From Zychaea mexicana (Eukaryota > Mucoromycota > Mucoromycetes > Mucorales > Lichtheimiaceae), in NCBI RefSeq assembly GCF_025766255.1, contig NW_026516675.1:496001-560000 (forward strand): a stretch of 64,000 nucleotides of DNA, in the 5' to 3' direction. Position 1 is the stretch's first letter, and every line of letters starts with the position of its first letter. The notes beneath the pieces were generated by a model. The model had not been told where the DNA came from. It searched no databases and saw only the letters and a list, made by a program, of their open reading frames with translations. Below are positions 1 to 12,443 of the stretch, piece after piece. Made by a program: the position numbers and the translations under genes.

Positions 1-1468
1 CGAAATTGGCGCGGACTTCCGGGTGAACTAAAGACTTGTAGGGCGCGCCTATGCACTTCTTACCGAGTGTTTTTACTTCAAACTACCACGACCAACATGC
101 GAAACCAGTCGCCTAACCTTAGCAAATTTATATATGCTTCTTTTTCTAACAATAATTTTATTCATAGAGAAAAGAAGCAAAAGGAAATAAAATATCTTTG
201 ACGGAAAGCTACTACGCTATACAGTCAACCCCCGCTTTTTGCGGCCATGGGATGCCCAAAATACGAAAGTGATAACTAAGGGAGGAAAGATATAGCCGTG
301 AGTTCTCAATGATTATACACCAATGAAGGACAAACAGTTTCTATACATCAGTAATATAATTATTTTACTGTCAACTAAAACATATTGAAGGAGATCATTT
401 TCAAATGCCTCAAGAAAACCAAGATTCTGGATGGCATGATTGCTAGAAGCAACACAAGAAGTGATGAATTGATCAATGCTGACAAGGACAAGGAGATACA
501 TAGAGGGGATATATCTGTATGACTGTGCTTAATGCTGATCTTTCAGAGTGGATATGGCTGCTGTGCATCCAACATTGACTGATGATGAAAAGCTACAAGA
601 GACTGTAATTGCTGAGGTTAATAGGAACACATGTGAACCGAACGTCAAAGGGCCACCCCTTTCTTCATATAATGACTATGAAAAGGCTGATTTGATGCAA
701 AGAGTCATTATAAAATCCTTTCGATTTGCACTTGATAACAGTTGTCAAGATTACTAAATTTGGGTATCATATGAATGGGGGAAAAGATCATTGCTGGTCG
801 ACTTTCATAAGCAGAGAATGAGCAAGCCTCAATCTTCTATACAATGTGAACGCATAGGCTTTTTTCAAACATAATGAAGAGAGGCTCTTCTTTTACCATC
901 TGCTTGAAAGGTCTCGATGCTCTAATTTTTCTGGCACACAGTATTGCTCTATTTCATCATGGTATTTATAAGCGAATATATGCTCAAAGCACAATCTATT
1001 TCTCGTTTTATCGATATATATAGCGAGGATGACGTGCTCCGCATGAGTAGAAGGTTGGGTAATCACCTTGAAACTTCTTTATCATAACATTTCATTAAAA
1101 CCGATTGTAATTAAGCATAGATATGTTTTCTAGTGCGGACGAATTATCAACTAGGGCACAAATTGAAGTTGGATTATAAAACAGTTATCTATAAATTGAT
1201 CGAGCTTAATTAAATAAGAAAAAAGAGAACCTTTATTCGATTGTGAGTAACAATCCAGTAATAATGATTAACATAAAAAGTAAGACGCGGGACTGGAGGT
1301 TGGGGTAGAGGTAATATGCACATAACTCGGGAGGTTGTTTTTACAGGGATAGACAGAGGTAAAAACAACAGGGAAAAAAGATTTTCTTTCTCTCGGAGGA
1401 TTGAAGAAGAATGTTGTGTGTGTGTGTGTGTGAGTGTGTGGTATGTAGGGTGATAAACGGGGTGGAAT
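1..1468. other. Stretch without a supported gene (left edge)
   Basis: Two short open stretches lie on the plus strand in different frames: about 409-525, ending in TGA, and 548-757, 69 codons beginning MDMAAVHPTLTD. Neither matches a family I recognise. They could be exons of a lineage-specific gene or the remains of one. The rest is AT-rich, with a (TG)n run near 1415-1440 just downstream of the next gene. No RNA gene was seen. Confidence 0.4.
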
Positions 1469-2480
1469 TTACAACTGGACAAGAGCATTAGCCACAACTC
1501 CCATCATGGTCATGCCTGCAACCGTACCAAACGACAGAGCATAGCGAGCGCTGGATGCATCACTATGGCTAGCAGAGGAGTGCGTTGCGCCGTTGCTGGC
1601 AGTCAATTCACGCAACGAAGTTGGATGTCCAGACTGGCTGCTTTCGGGTGCCAATGTAATAGGGCTGAACGTAAAGTCAGTAGCACTGCTCTTGCCAGAG
1701 GCAGAAGCACCTGCGCTAGGCTTGACTTTGTTGCCGATGGGTGGTGGAGCGGGTGTTGTGTTGGTACCCTTGGCTGGTGGAGGAGGGGGAGCATTGCCAG
1801 GTTTGCCAGGCTCGTTCTTTGGTGGCTCAGGACCACCCTTTGGAGCTTCAGGGCCGCCCTTGGGAGGCTGGTCATTCTTTGGTGGTTCAGGGCCCTTGGG
1901 TGGCTCAGGACCTTTGGGAGGCTCAGGACCTTTGGGTGGTTCAGGACCTTTGGGTGGTTCAGTACCTTTAGGAGGTTCGGGTCCTCCCTTGGGAGGTTGA
2001 TCATCCATAGGTGGTCTAGGATCCCCCTTGGGAGCTTGTGGAGCACCTTTGGGAGGCTCGGGACCGCCCTTTGGAGGCTCAGTAGGTTGTGGTGCAGGGC
2101 CAGGTGCGTCACTGAGACCGCCATTATCAACACCGTGTGTTGGGGTTGGCTTTGCTTCACCACCCTCTTTTAAATGTCGCGCACCGATATCAGCTATTTA
2201 CACTTATCTTTTGCCTAATGTTGAAAAAAAAACACTTACTCTCGTGGTCGTACATGGTCGTTGTGATGGTTTTATACTCGGTCACTAGATAATGCATGAG
2301 TCATTTGTTAATTAGAAGCTGCAAACTTTTGTAGGATTAAGCAATGTGATAGATCACGTCGTTGATGCTGATCGCTGACACTATTATTGTTGTTGTTGCC
2401 ATCGTACCTGTTGTCTGTTTGGCCTGACCGAAAGCGGCAAGGGACAGACAGATTGCAGCATAAATGATACCGGAGCGCAT
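1469..2480 (-). CDS. Secreted, GPI-anchored proline/lysine-repeat cell-wall protein
   Basis: Inferred as two exons: 2480-2408 (signal peptide) and 2193-1469, joined by a phase-1 intron, giving about 265 residues. The first 20-odd residues (MRSGIIYAAICLSLAAFGQA) form a clear signal peptide. The centre is a tandem array of six- to ten-residue units of the type GPEPPKGPEPPK, with many Pro and Lys and no cysteine. A Ser/Thr/Ala-rich part follows, then a C-terminal hydrophobic tail (AGMTMMGVVANALVQL) after a Ser/Ala stretch, which fits a GPI-attachment signal. I infer a surface or wall structural protein. No catalytic domain is visible. The repeats also create long antisense open frames, which I treat as shadows. 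Confidence 0.75.
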
Positions 2481-3338
2481 GGTTTCTTTTGGTTTTTTAT
2501 AACTTAGAACGAATGTAAAGTGCTAGCTGTAGTAAAGGAACGGCACGGGAGGATTAGGCGCAAGAAGATGCTATGGATAAAACCAAGAGGTGCGCGAAAG
2601 GAAAAGGGAAAAGGGTTCAGGCGCATTCATCCCAGTCATGGCGGGTTATATATTTCGATTTAAAAAATGGCTGCTAGCCATGCCAGTGCAAACGAAAGCA
2701 TTCCTTGTCTATTGCTTCTATTCGATTCTAATAATGATAGCTGAGAGAGGGAGAGAAAAGTCACCTTGTGAATATATATGCGGAAATTTGACGTGAATAC
2801 TACAAAAGTAATGAGGAATTTTTATGCTGATGCCACGATTCGAGGGAAACAGATCATTTTAGCAGTAAGGAGGGAGGGGATATACTCTCATCCGTTAATA
2901 GAAGTGGAACAAACACCTGTCTCTACCGTCAATGATTAAAGAGAGACAGAGAGAGGAATGACAGGAGAGTCAGTTATCAGTTTGAGCAGCCGAGTTCATA
3001 ATGGCGAAGTCCCCGTTATATGGTATGCTTGTTCAATCGATGTTCGGGCATTTGTTCGTTTCTCTCACGTACGCATATACACACAAAGCATCAAAGCCAT
3101 ATCGCTACCATAGTTCCATTTTCAATTATATTTTCATATGAAAAAGAATTCACTGTATTTTTTCCTTTTTTTGTGGGAGTTGCCGTGGTTTAGTGCGTGT
3201 GGTGTGTGAGTGTGTGTTTTTTGTAATGATGATAGGATGAATTATATAGTATTATTGATAATACAATGAAAAGAGGTGTTTTGAAAAAGGTGGTAGAGTG
3301 AAAAAGACGGAAAGGAAGTAAAAGAGCAAAATGGTCCT
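2481..3338. other. Intergenic stretch, promoter of wall protein
   Basis: Low-complexity AT-rich DNA between two minus-strand genes. It holds the upstream region of the wall-protein gene and the 3' region of SEC61. I see no further gene; short open frames here lack any family resemblance. Confidence 0.4.
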
Positions 3339-5229
3339 CTACTGGCCCGTCATCATCATGCCCTCCAGACCGGCACCGCTTTCCATTTGTTCCTTGGCAA
3401 ACATTTCGAAATACTAGAATCATGATAACGATAGTGAGCGACATACAAATTCCAACTTACTCCTGATTTCCACTCCTACCAAACAAAGGACAGTGTATAT
3501 TTACCTGGAATATAATGGTGACACACAGCAAAATACCAGTACCAGAGCCAATGGCGCCAACCATATCAGCCAACACAGACACGGCACCAAGACAGGCACC
3601 ACCGAACGAGGCAGCAACGGGAATAACACGCTTCAATTCCTTGTACATTGAGGTATCACGGTAACCAGCAATGACAAGCTGCTGATCCTTGAGCTGACGA
3701 GCGACATCACGGGGAGAGGATCCAGAGACCTCAATCCAGGTCTTTGAGAGCAGGGCGCAGCCAGCCAACATGATGCTGATATAAACGACGGTATGGATGG
3801 GGTCCAAGAGAGCGTCGGTAATGTTGCGAGGAGCAGAAAGGTAGTAGGCAAAGCCACTCTTGGCGAACAGCTGAGCCGAGCCTTCCATGGGTTCCCAAAC
3901 ACCCAAAAGTCTGACCAAAAAGTTATCGTCAAAGCGCTTGTAGAGCATTTGCGAGATCATGAAAATGTTGGAGGTCATGGTAGACTGAAGCATGATGGGC
4001 ATATTGGAGGTATAAAAGAGCTTGACAGGGTAGGTGCCACGCTGTCCACGGACACGGTTGGATTTGACGGGCAATTCGACGCGGAAACCTTGCAAGTAAA
4101 TGACAACGGCAAAGATAGCAGCGGTCGACAACAAGCTCATGACGTTTGGCAAAGGAGCGCGATAGAATGCTTCCTTTAATGCACGGGTCTTGTCCTTGCG
4201 CGACATGAGCAAATGAACCAGAGCAATAAGAGCACCCTCGAATTCATCGCCACGGCCAGTGTTGATGGTGGTCGGCGACAAGGCCTTCCAGAAGATAGTT
4301 TCACAAATGTTGGTTGCAATAAACAAGTTAATACCCGAACCAAGACCGTATCCCTTTTGCAAAAGCTCGTCCAACAACATGGTGATCAATGAGGCGACGA
4401 CAAGCTGAATGACAAGCAACAAGCAGACACCAGCACCGATTTCTCTGGGGCTGCCGTACAGACCAGTAAGCACCGATACGGTAGCATGGCCAAAGGCGAT
4501 GATCATAGCAAATACTAATATACCTTTCTTTAGTCCCATCCTTCTGTCTGCGCGCCTTATTTCTTCCCGACTCCAATCTAACGACACGACAGTTGATCAC
4601 CCTCACACTGTTTTTCAATAGCACAATAACTTACACTTTTGTGCACCACTGAATAGTGCGCGGTCCTCCTTCAAGCTATAGTCCACTTCAATGATGTTTG
4701 CGCCAGACAAGAGTTGCATAATCATACCAGACGTGACAATAGGTGTGATACCCAGTTCCATGAGCGTACCACGATTCGAGGCAAGAATAACTCTCATCCA
4801 GAACAGGGGATCGGACGAATCAGATGACATGATGCCATACAGTGGGACTTGTGACATGACCAAAAAGATGAAGAGAGTAACTGCTGTCCACATTACTTTT
4901 TGGTTGAAAGGAACCTAAAAAAGCAAATTTCTGTTCTTTGAGAAAAACGGTTGCATACATTCTTTTCCTACTTTCAGTGGCACCCTTTGCATTCTATCCT
5001 TTCCGTTTCATTCTGTATTTCACTGGCTCCAAAAAGAAAAAGACGCGTATATTAAGTGATATTTTTTTACCTTGCGATCAGGAGTGGCAATTTCCGGAAG
5101 GATGGCCATAAACGGCCGGACCAGGTGCAGTACCCTGACTGTATAATGCATTATGATACGCGTCAATTATAGTGTCATATACTTGTCAAAAAGAGCGAGA
5201 AAGTAGAGAGGCGAATGCTTACAACCCAT
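3339..5229 (-). CDS. SEC61: Sec61 alpha subunit, ER protein-conducting channel
   Basis: Pore subunit of the ER translocon (SecY family), with about ten membrane segments. Five exons: 5229-5223 (only ATGGGTT), 5138-5071, 4914-4635, 4514-3505 and 3413-3339, about 479 residues, the usual length. The seven-base first exon is needed to give the conserved start [18 protein letters not shown]; reading straight into exon 2 from a nearby ATG gives a worse N-terminus. Typical family stretches follow: [37 protein letters not shown] and, near the C-terminus, [10 protein letters not shown]. The protein ends EGMMMTGQ. Two CCAAT boxes lie about 106 and 134 bases upstream. It works with SEC66, also in this window. 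Confidence 0.95.
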
Positions 5230-5334
5230 GATTTATATGTGTGTGTTTGAGGAAAAAAAAAAGACGATCAAGAAGAAATATATAAAGCGTTTCCTGAAAT
5301 ATTCAAAGTGGGGGGGAAACGGCATTACCACGAG

Positions 5335-5366
5335 CCAATCAACCGGTCTTGCAAATTCCAGCCAAT
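5335..5366. promoter_or_regulatory. Pair of CCAAT boxes upstream of SEC61
   Basis: CCAAT occurs at 5335-5339 and 5362-5366, about 106-137 bases upstream of the SEC61 start codon. Two copies at this spacing are typical of HAP/NF-Y bound fungal promoters. Function is inferred. Confidence 0.45.
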
Positions 5367-6695
5367 AGGAATGGTCCACCTTTTTGTGTGCTGTGCCTCA
5401 ACGTGGTCAGTCTAGTTTTGATTCCATAGTGTCAAAGAGACGTTTAAAGCTAATATACGATACAGTTGCGTATTCTTCAGATAACTAATCTTTTTCTTTT
5501 GATGGATTCCGTCTTTCCTTGTGCTTCTACATAACAGCATAATTAGACAGCAATTATCTTGACAGCTTTGATAACAGTATTACAGCAGCATCTTTTATTT
5601 TTATTTGCAAAGAGCAAACAAGAATATGAACATTCATGAAGGTTCAATATCGCTATTTTGAATTGAAAATCGAACCTCTCTTATGGACAAAAAGAGAGGC
5701 TTGATATATGGTTGCTATGGAAAACCAGCCCGTTTCTATGTTAGATACTGGCCACAAAATCGGTTGCTATGGCATATGCTGACTGCAAAATCCGTTGCTA
5801 CGGGAACCACTAAACAGTACTTGCTTTTTCGGTCGATGACATGTTTCAAAGCAACAAAAACTTTTTTTTTTCATTTTCCATTCTTTTATAAACTACGGAT
5901 AAGATGCATTGAGACAACACATGGTTTATATTCAGATCTCCCATAAACACGCCTTAAAGTAACAAGGTGGTGGTCCAGACGTGGGTCGTCATACCTCCAT
6001 CTTCTCCCGAAAGAGATGACGGAGCTTGCTCGTTCATTAGACCAGGAAGTATCATCATTATTTCCAAAACTTGGAAGGATCAAAGATTTCATGGGTTTCC
6101 CAAGCAAATTCGAGTTCAGAACTTATACACAATCCTCACCAAGTTGTGGGTTCGTAAATGGCTTATCTTGACTTTTTTTTTTTCTTGCACCGAAACTCGA
6201 GAAAGGTGAAAAGAAAAAAAAAACTCCGTAAGATGTGTGCGTTGCTTCAAATTTCAGAGAGACGACAATTGTAACGTTTCCACTTCCCCTTGAACGGTTC
6301 AAACAAACAGGGTTTCTTATTCTTGGGTTGCAAGTAGTAACCATCAGCTTTTGATTAACTATTTTTGTGTCGAGTTATTCAATCACTTATTCAGTCCCAT
6401 TTTTGACTTAGTATTGATTCCAAACACAGTGCATGAAGAAAAATATAGGGTTTCCAAGACCTCGATTTTTTCGATAAGAAATATTGACAATGTAGGATGT
6501 AACATCCAAAGGATAACAGTTCAATTATGTAAAAGTGATTCAATTGTCTATTATTATAAAAGAAAAAGAAAGTAATGGATATTTCATGTACATACAACAT
6601 ATAAAGCCAAATGCTTTTTTGTCCCTACTACTACTTTTTTTTTTGAAAAAACCTTTTTTTTTCATGGAGCCTTTCCCCCCAACTACTACAAATGC
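5367..6695. other. Intergenic stretch with X-box-like motifs
   Basis: No gene supported. The stretch contains three GTTGCTA-type motifs (5711-5808, listed separately) and poly-T/poly-A runs. Short open frames on both strands show no family resemblance. An imperfect dyad beginning GTTGCAAG lies near 6329-6344. Confidence 0.4.
5711..5808 (+). promoter_or_regulatory. Cluster of GTTGCTAYGG motifs (X-box-like)
   Basis: GTTGCTATGG occurs at 5711-5720 and 5763-5772, and GTTGCTACGGGAACC at 5794-5808. These resemble half or full RFX X-boxes (GTNRCC N RGYAAC). The cluster sits about 480-580 bases upstream of SEC61. Binding is inferred from sequence alone. Confidence 0.35.
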
Positions 6696-7440
6696 TTATT
6701 CCTTCTTGGCGTGGCCATCATCCACAGGGGCAGCGTCAGTTGAAGAGGATGATTCGGTGGTATCATTGCCACCAGCACCACCAAGCAAAGCAGCGAATGG
6801 ACTCTCAGACTTGAAAGGACGCTTCAAATCACCTTCGGGAGCATCACCCCACAAATGGATAAGGGCTACCTTGTGCGTAAGCAAGTTCTTGACAGGCAAA
6901 ATCGATTGCAAAACCAAGGGTTGAGTGAACTTGAAATACCAGTGCATGGCCGAGATCATCAAGATGGACGACATTGTCGACTGGATAAACTGCTTGACCT
7001 GAGACACGTCATACTCGACATTGGTAGTGGTAACGGGTTCACTCTCGGTAGCAGGTTGAGGGTTCATCAAAGAGGGAGAAGCTTGAGGAACATAACGCAA
7101 CGGCCGAGTGTCTGTATAATATACGAAAACATCGCATCGCTCCTCCAATGAGTATTTTGGGTCATCCCAGTAAAAAAAAAGCCAAACCCCTGACTGATAT
7201 TCTTTGTTCCCCCATCTTTACAAATTATAAAAAGAGACGCCAAGTACCATTTCGCTTCTTGATCAAATGCATAAGCATGTAAGCCATTATCACGACGAGA
7301 ACCTGGGCACTGTAGTAACCAACGCGTGCGTAAAGCAAGGTGTCGGGATCGTCCCAGTTGATTCGCTTGCTGAGCTGCATGCTACCGATAACGAACAGCA
7401 TATTGAAGATTGGCGACTTGACTATGCTTGGAGAACCCAT
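6696..7440 (-). CDS. PHO88: Pho88/SND3-type ER membrane protein
   Basis: Two exons, 7440-7248 and 7111-6696, joined in phase 1, about 202 residues. The N-terminus MGSPSIVKSPIFNMLFVIGS and the following QLSKRINWDDPDTLLYARV match Pho88, where a membrane segment is followed by a conserved (D/E)DPxxLxYxRxxY motif. A second hydrophobic segment (AQVLVVIMAYMLMHLI) and a third (SILMISAMHWYFKF) follow. The C-terminal third, after the conserved SILPVKNLLTHKVALIHLWG, is Gly/Ser/Asp-rich. Pho88 was first described in phosphate uptake and later, as SND3, in SRP-independent targeting of proteins to the ER, which fits the nearby SEC61. The start codon is the first ATG that gives the family N-terminus. Confidence 0.9.
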
Positions 7441-8462
7441 GGTGATGTGCTTTGTGCTTTTCGAAAGATTAAGCTTTCTACTGTTGTGGGGTGTTTTGTG
7501 TATTGGGAGGAGAAAGAAAGAAAGGGAGCGTACGGATTTTCTTCTACCGAGAAGCCTAATCAGATTGAAGGGGCGGACATTGGTTTTTAGGTTTCTTATT
7601 ACCTTTCCAAGTGTGCGTGGCACTACTGAATTCGTTGTTGAAACAACGCCCCACACACCCTCACCCCCGCACACCAATAAAGAAATAAGAGCTTCTTTTG
7701 TAAAAGGTTGTTTGTTTCTTACACTGGATCAAGAAAGCTTGGTTGTTTCCTACAATTGGCACTGCTATATCCCTCGGAATACAATGATTCCAAGTATTTC
7801 CTTGTCTACATCCTATTGCTGCTAGTAATGAAAGGCGTATTATACATAAACAATAGTCTGCTCGTAATAAAAGCGAATGCTGGCTACATCCAAGTTGGAA
7901 GATAATGCGTATGTGTTATGTACACTGTACAGTATACATGGGCGAATAAGCTATCGGTACCCGCCCTGTAACATGTACATCCAAAACATCATGTAAGGTG
8001 CAAAAATGCATTGAGAACATATTTGGAATCCAGATTACCGTTTTCGTCTTCCTAGTACACCTTTCTCGTCGTCACCTGCAAGAAGAGAAGAAAAATCACT
8101 TACAACCTCCTTCTTTACAACACTTGTTGTTCTTTTCCTTACTTTTTCCTCTTGTTGTTGACGGTCTATAACTCTCAGCTTAATACTTGCGCATCTCGCT
8201 AACATTTTGAACGTACGTCGCATATATGACTTGAAAAAACGGAATGGCTCTTCATCAGAGCGTTTCAAACTCGCTTGACATACACGTTGCTACTATAATA
8301 GTTGTTGGCATAAGACGCTCAATCTAGGGTTAACCTTTACTTTGATTTTTAGGAGCTCAAAATTAGTCTCGCAACTTGCAAAGAAAAGGTCCCCCTTTCC
8401 TCTTTTACTGTCTGATTTTTTAAATCGATTTAAACGATACGGTATAGCACACAAGAAAGGAC
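7441..8462. other. Intergenic stretch between divergent PHO88 and striatin
   Basis: Divergent promoter region of about 1 kb. The only noteworthy open frame is a short basic one on the minus strand (8035-8268, listed separately). Otherwise AT-rich with no recognisable gene. Confidence 0.4.
8035..8268 (-). CDS. Possible small basic protein, unidentified
   Basis: An open frame of 77 codons, or 57 from an inner ATG (MLARCASIKLRVIDRQQQ), rich in Lys, Arg and Gln and ending GVLGRRKR. It contains an in-frame stretch that begins GTAAGT and ends TTGCAG, so part could be a very short intron, but only about 28 bases separate them. I recognise no family. It may be the last exon of a gene whose other exons I missed, or chance. 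Confidence 0.2.
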   Translation of the reverse strand: MKRSDEEPFRFFKSYMRRTFKMLARCASIKLRVIDRQQQEEKVRKRTTSVVKKEVVSDFSSLLAGDDEKGVLGRRKR

Positions 8463-11400
8463 ATGAATCTGTCAACACCGGCCGAATATTCTTTTCCCGG
8501 TGTTCTCCATTACCTTCAAGTGGAATGGCGACGCTTTGAACGTGAGCGGAATGAATGGACTATTGAACGGGCACAGATGAAGGTAAAGAAAAGGAAAAGG
8601 GGCGGTGGGGCAAGGGGTCAGTAACAGTAGCAAAAGTGGGAATCGGATCCGGTATAGAATAAGGGACGTAAGGTATTGACACTCTGCGTGTTGGTTGATA
8701 TCTAGGCACGTATAGCCTTGTTAGAAGGCGAACGGAGAGGCGTTGAACAAGTAAAGCTTGATTTGATGAAAAGAGTAAAAATGTTGGAATATGCATTAAG
8801 GCAAGAAAGGTGATGTATGCTTCCAAATACTGCGCGTGTTTACAGAAAACTGAAAATGCTGACATGCCATTTCTCATAAATCAAATAGGAAAAAGTACTT
8901 GGCAGCAAATAACAAACAACAACACCTGCATGAAAACGCAGACGTCGATTCGCCCAATGCTCGTAAGCTGGCATATTTTCTTTTACTAACGATATCATCG
9001 GGGGAAGGGGGGAAGAGGAAGCTAGAACAACCTATAACCGTGCGTGTAATATATGTGATAGCATCATCACCAGTAGTACGCAACACAGAAACTTCCAACC
9101 AACAAGAGGTGTCGGCCCCAATCGTTCCTTTAGCCAAACCAGAGAATACAGCTGAATCATCTGTCGCAAAGGCAAAGGAACGGAGTCGACATGCATTAAA
9201 AGCGTATGTTATTTCTTTGATGCGTAATAGATGAACCGCGAGGACTTATCACAGCGACGAATCTGTAGGGCTAAATCTTATTCTTAACTTCTGTGTGTGT
9301 AGTTGCCTTGACGAAATCAATTATTTGACATCCATGCCAACCAAATTCCCACTCATGCCCAGCTTAACAACCGAAACAATGTTGCGCACAAATACTTCTG
9401 GAAGTCCAGGATCGTTTTTCCGCCAAGCCGCCTCCTCATCATCGTCGTCCTCTTTTGAATACAGCGGTCATACATCCCCCGAACTATCAAACACAGCAAC
9501 AGCAGCAGCAGTAAACGATCTGAGCAAAGGCAATAATAGTAACGCAAGATCACCTCCATCCAAACAAGCCAAAAATGCTACGCATTCCGGTTCAAAACGC
9601 TCCAACCCCTTTCTGACGCCCATACCCAAAAACAAAGAGAGCATGCGCTCCAAGCATAACACTATGTCTACCTCACCCACTACTACATCCGCATCAACAA
9701 TTACTACTGCAGGAGAAGTTGAACCAATACCATCCGTTGAATCATCTCAGACGTCAAGAGAAGCAGCGAGAGTAGCAGCAGCAGTAGAAGAGCAACAAGA
9801 AAGTGTACCTGCCAATGTCGACGAAGTTGCCATGTTAAATAACAACAATAATAACAGTAGTGATAAGGGTGATGATGATTCGAATAATGACGATGTGGAT
9901 ATGGATACGGACGATACATCGATGGACGAAAATGCGTTGCTGGTACGGAAGATGAAGAAGAGAAAGCGGGTAATCTATCCTTAAAGTGTCATGTACGAGA
10001 AAGACTAACAACATAGTCCTGATGTAAGTCTAAAGAGATGCAAGAAAAGTATAATCTTTCCGAAGAAAAAGTACAGCGGATGCTCAAGAGTGCAAGGAAA
10101 GGAACGCGGCGTAAGTGAATACAAGAGATGAACATATGGAGAGAGAGAGAGAGCCAAAGTTCTTATCAAGTCAACTCGTTGATGATGTCTGTATAGGCTC
10201 TGATCGATCTTCGTCTTCCCCCGAGCCTCAAGATGGAGAATTCTCGCTAAAGGGAAACTTGGATCCTTCACAGGTAGAGTCAATCTTCTTTTGATGCTGG
10301 TTTTCATTGTTTTAGTTTTCTATTTCATTGATGTGATCGTACGGAACAGCTTAATGATATAGACGAAGTCGGCAAGAAACAAGAGCATCAACAACCGAAA
10401 ATGTGGAAGCCGCGAGTGACAATCAAAGGGTATTGTGTCTATCACACACTTACTTGACATGAGTCTTTCCAATATCCCGGAGCTAATAACTTGCATAATA
10501 ATCGTAGACATTTAGACTCAGTACGTGCTGTAGCGTTCCATCCAACTGAAATGATGGTTGCTTCAGGCTCGGATGATGGCACAGTAAAAATTTGGAATCT
10601 TCAGCGCACTATCGGAAAAGATGGAAATCCTGTGAGAAAGTAAGTTTCTGTATATAATGTGGACGAAATGCTCGAGATATCGACTCTTTTAATAACACGT
10701 TTGCTATATAGAGCTGCTCATGAAGAAGCTGATCCAGTAATTGCCTACCGTGGCCATAACCACATCGTAACACAAGTAGCGATCTCTGCGGAGCAAAAAA
10801 GAGTGTATTCGTCCAGTTTGGATTCGACCATTCGGGTTTGGCGTCTTCCGTCTGAAGGACACAGTTTGTATTCGCCTGTAGGCAAGTATCATATATCGGT
10901 CAGTCTATCAATGTGGGGGGAAGGACTGGAGAGAAAAAAGAACAAGGAAGAAAAAAAGGTGGGGTTTGCACAAAGGCAAAACAACTGACATCAGAGGTAT
11001 TTATATTTTTCCAGATCCATCACTCAGTATGGCAACGTATGTCGGACACACCGATGCTATTTGGGACTTCAAACTCTTCCCCATTGCTCGAGAGGATACG
11101 TGCTTACTAGCATCGGCATCTGCTGATGGAACGGTGAAGCTATGGGATACCCAAACATCCGGACAGCTGTTGAAAAGCTCTCTAACCTTTGATGGTGTCT
11201 TGACCGAGAATGATCATCGACGGAGTAAGTCAAGAAAAGAGACCCAAGAATAGGGTGAAAACTAAACTCATACATATTCATACTAGATCTTCCTGTACCG
11301 ACGTCGCTTGACTTCTGTCACACCGATTTGACAAAAATGGCTGTATCGTTCGCTAACGCACAGATCCGCATCTACGATATCGAAACTGGACAAGTAGTCA

Positions 11401-12055
11401 CAACACTGGAAGGAAGTAACGACACTTATGGTAAGTACTGTTACTTTTCTTTCTTTCTGTTTTGCCCCCCAGTCTAGAACATCTCGGAAAAAAACGCCCA
11501 ATCCTAATAACTTTCCTGCTGTGATCTCTCCTTTTCGTTCTTATCGGATAACTTAAAAAATTAACTATTCATTGTAATAGATGGCACAGTAGGCACACAA
11601 ATTAATACTATTATTGCTCATCCAACAATGCCTCTGATAGTAACGGGACACGAAGACCGTCAGGTCAAATTCTATGATCTCAAAAGTGGTAAAGCTTCTC
11701 AACAAACGTCTTGTATCATTTCAGACATTGAAAAAAAGCAAACGGTAATAATTGATTATGATGGTGATAACTCATGATAGGCACATGCGCATTTTCTATG
11801 TCTGCGCATTTGGATTCTGTGGCGTGCCTGGATATCGATCCAAGCGGCATGACGCTTGTGTCGGGCGGACATGATTCATCGATAAGACTTTGGGATATTT
11901 CCATGTCAAAAACATGTATGCAGGAGTTCTCTGCACATCGGCGAAAAGGCCATGAAGGTGTATTGAGCGTACAATACCACAAGGCGTATCCATGGATGGT
12001 TAGTGGTGGCGCTGACAGTATCGCCAAGGTCTATCACCACGGACATCATCATTGA
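8463..12055 (+). CDS. STRN: Striatin-family WD40 scaffold of the STRIPAK complex
   Basis: Inferred as 14 exons: 8463-8582, 8706-8809, 8889-8962, about 9026-9203, 9303-9969, 10029-10110, 10197-10273, 10350-10429, 10508-10639, 10712-10881, 11015-11224, 11287-11430, 11581-11688 and 11781-12055; about 806 residues. Exons 1-2 carry the striatin signature: YSFPGVLHYLQVEWRRFERE (caveolin-binding-like) and then a coiled coil (RVKMLEYALRQER). A long Ser/Asn/Asp-rich linker follows. The last third is WD40 repeats, e.g. GHLDSVRAVAFHP...VKIWNL, STIRVWRLP, GHTDAIWDF, DGTVKLWDT, SSIRLWDI. Striatins are regulatory B-type scaffolds that hold PP2A and kinases in STRIPAK, controlling hyphal fusion and development in fungi. 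The intron after exon 10 has a GC donor (GCAAGT), needed to keep frame. The exon-4 acceptor is ambiguous (9026 or 9062; both keep frame). Confidence 0.93.
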
Positions 12056-12282
12056 AGACCCAACAAAGCACACTTTTTACCCACATTACATGCATACACA
12101 CCCTCTACTATATACACCATTAGTTATAGCTTTTCTTTTTTTTATCGTAGTTTCTTACACATCTCTTGCTTGCATATTTATATTACCACCATTATCTTTT
12201 GCTTCCGCTTACTGCCCCCAACAGGCATATTTGCCCTAACAATACACCTTATTAGCCGGTTTCCTCCGTCCGTGATTCACAA

Positions 12283-12287
12283 CCAAT
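12283..12287 (+). promoter_or_regulatory. CCAAT box upstream of the NDUFA4-like gene
   Basis: CCAAT at 12283-12287, about 160 bases before the start codon at 12444. HAP-complex sites are common in promoters of respiratory genes; the role here is inferred. Confidence 0.3.
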
Positions 12288-12443
12288 AGGGAGGCGTGGA
12301 TTGGGGTGTGGATGAGAGGTGGAGAAAGGCAACACAAGGGCGGACTTGATCGTTTGCTTTTTCCAAGTCAGAAACGATGGTTATATAAATACCAGGGTCC
12401 GCTCACAAAAAAATTTGTTTATCCTTTCATTCGAAATATCAAA

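Noticed and set aside
1565..2173. Plus-strand open frames over the PPKG repeat gene, up to 202 codons
   Set aside because: They are antisense shadows of a repetitive GC-rich coding stretch and have repeat-only, Trp/Arg/Gly-rich composition with no family.
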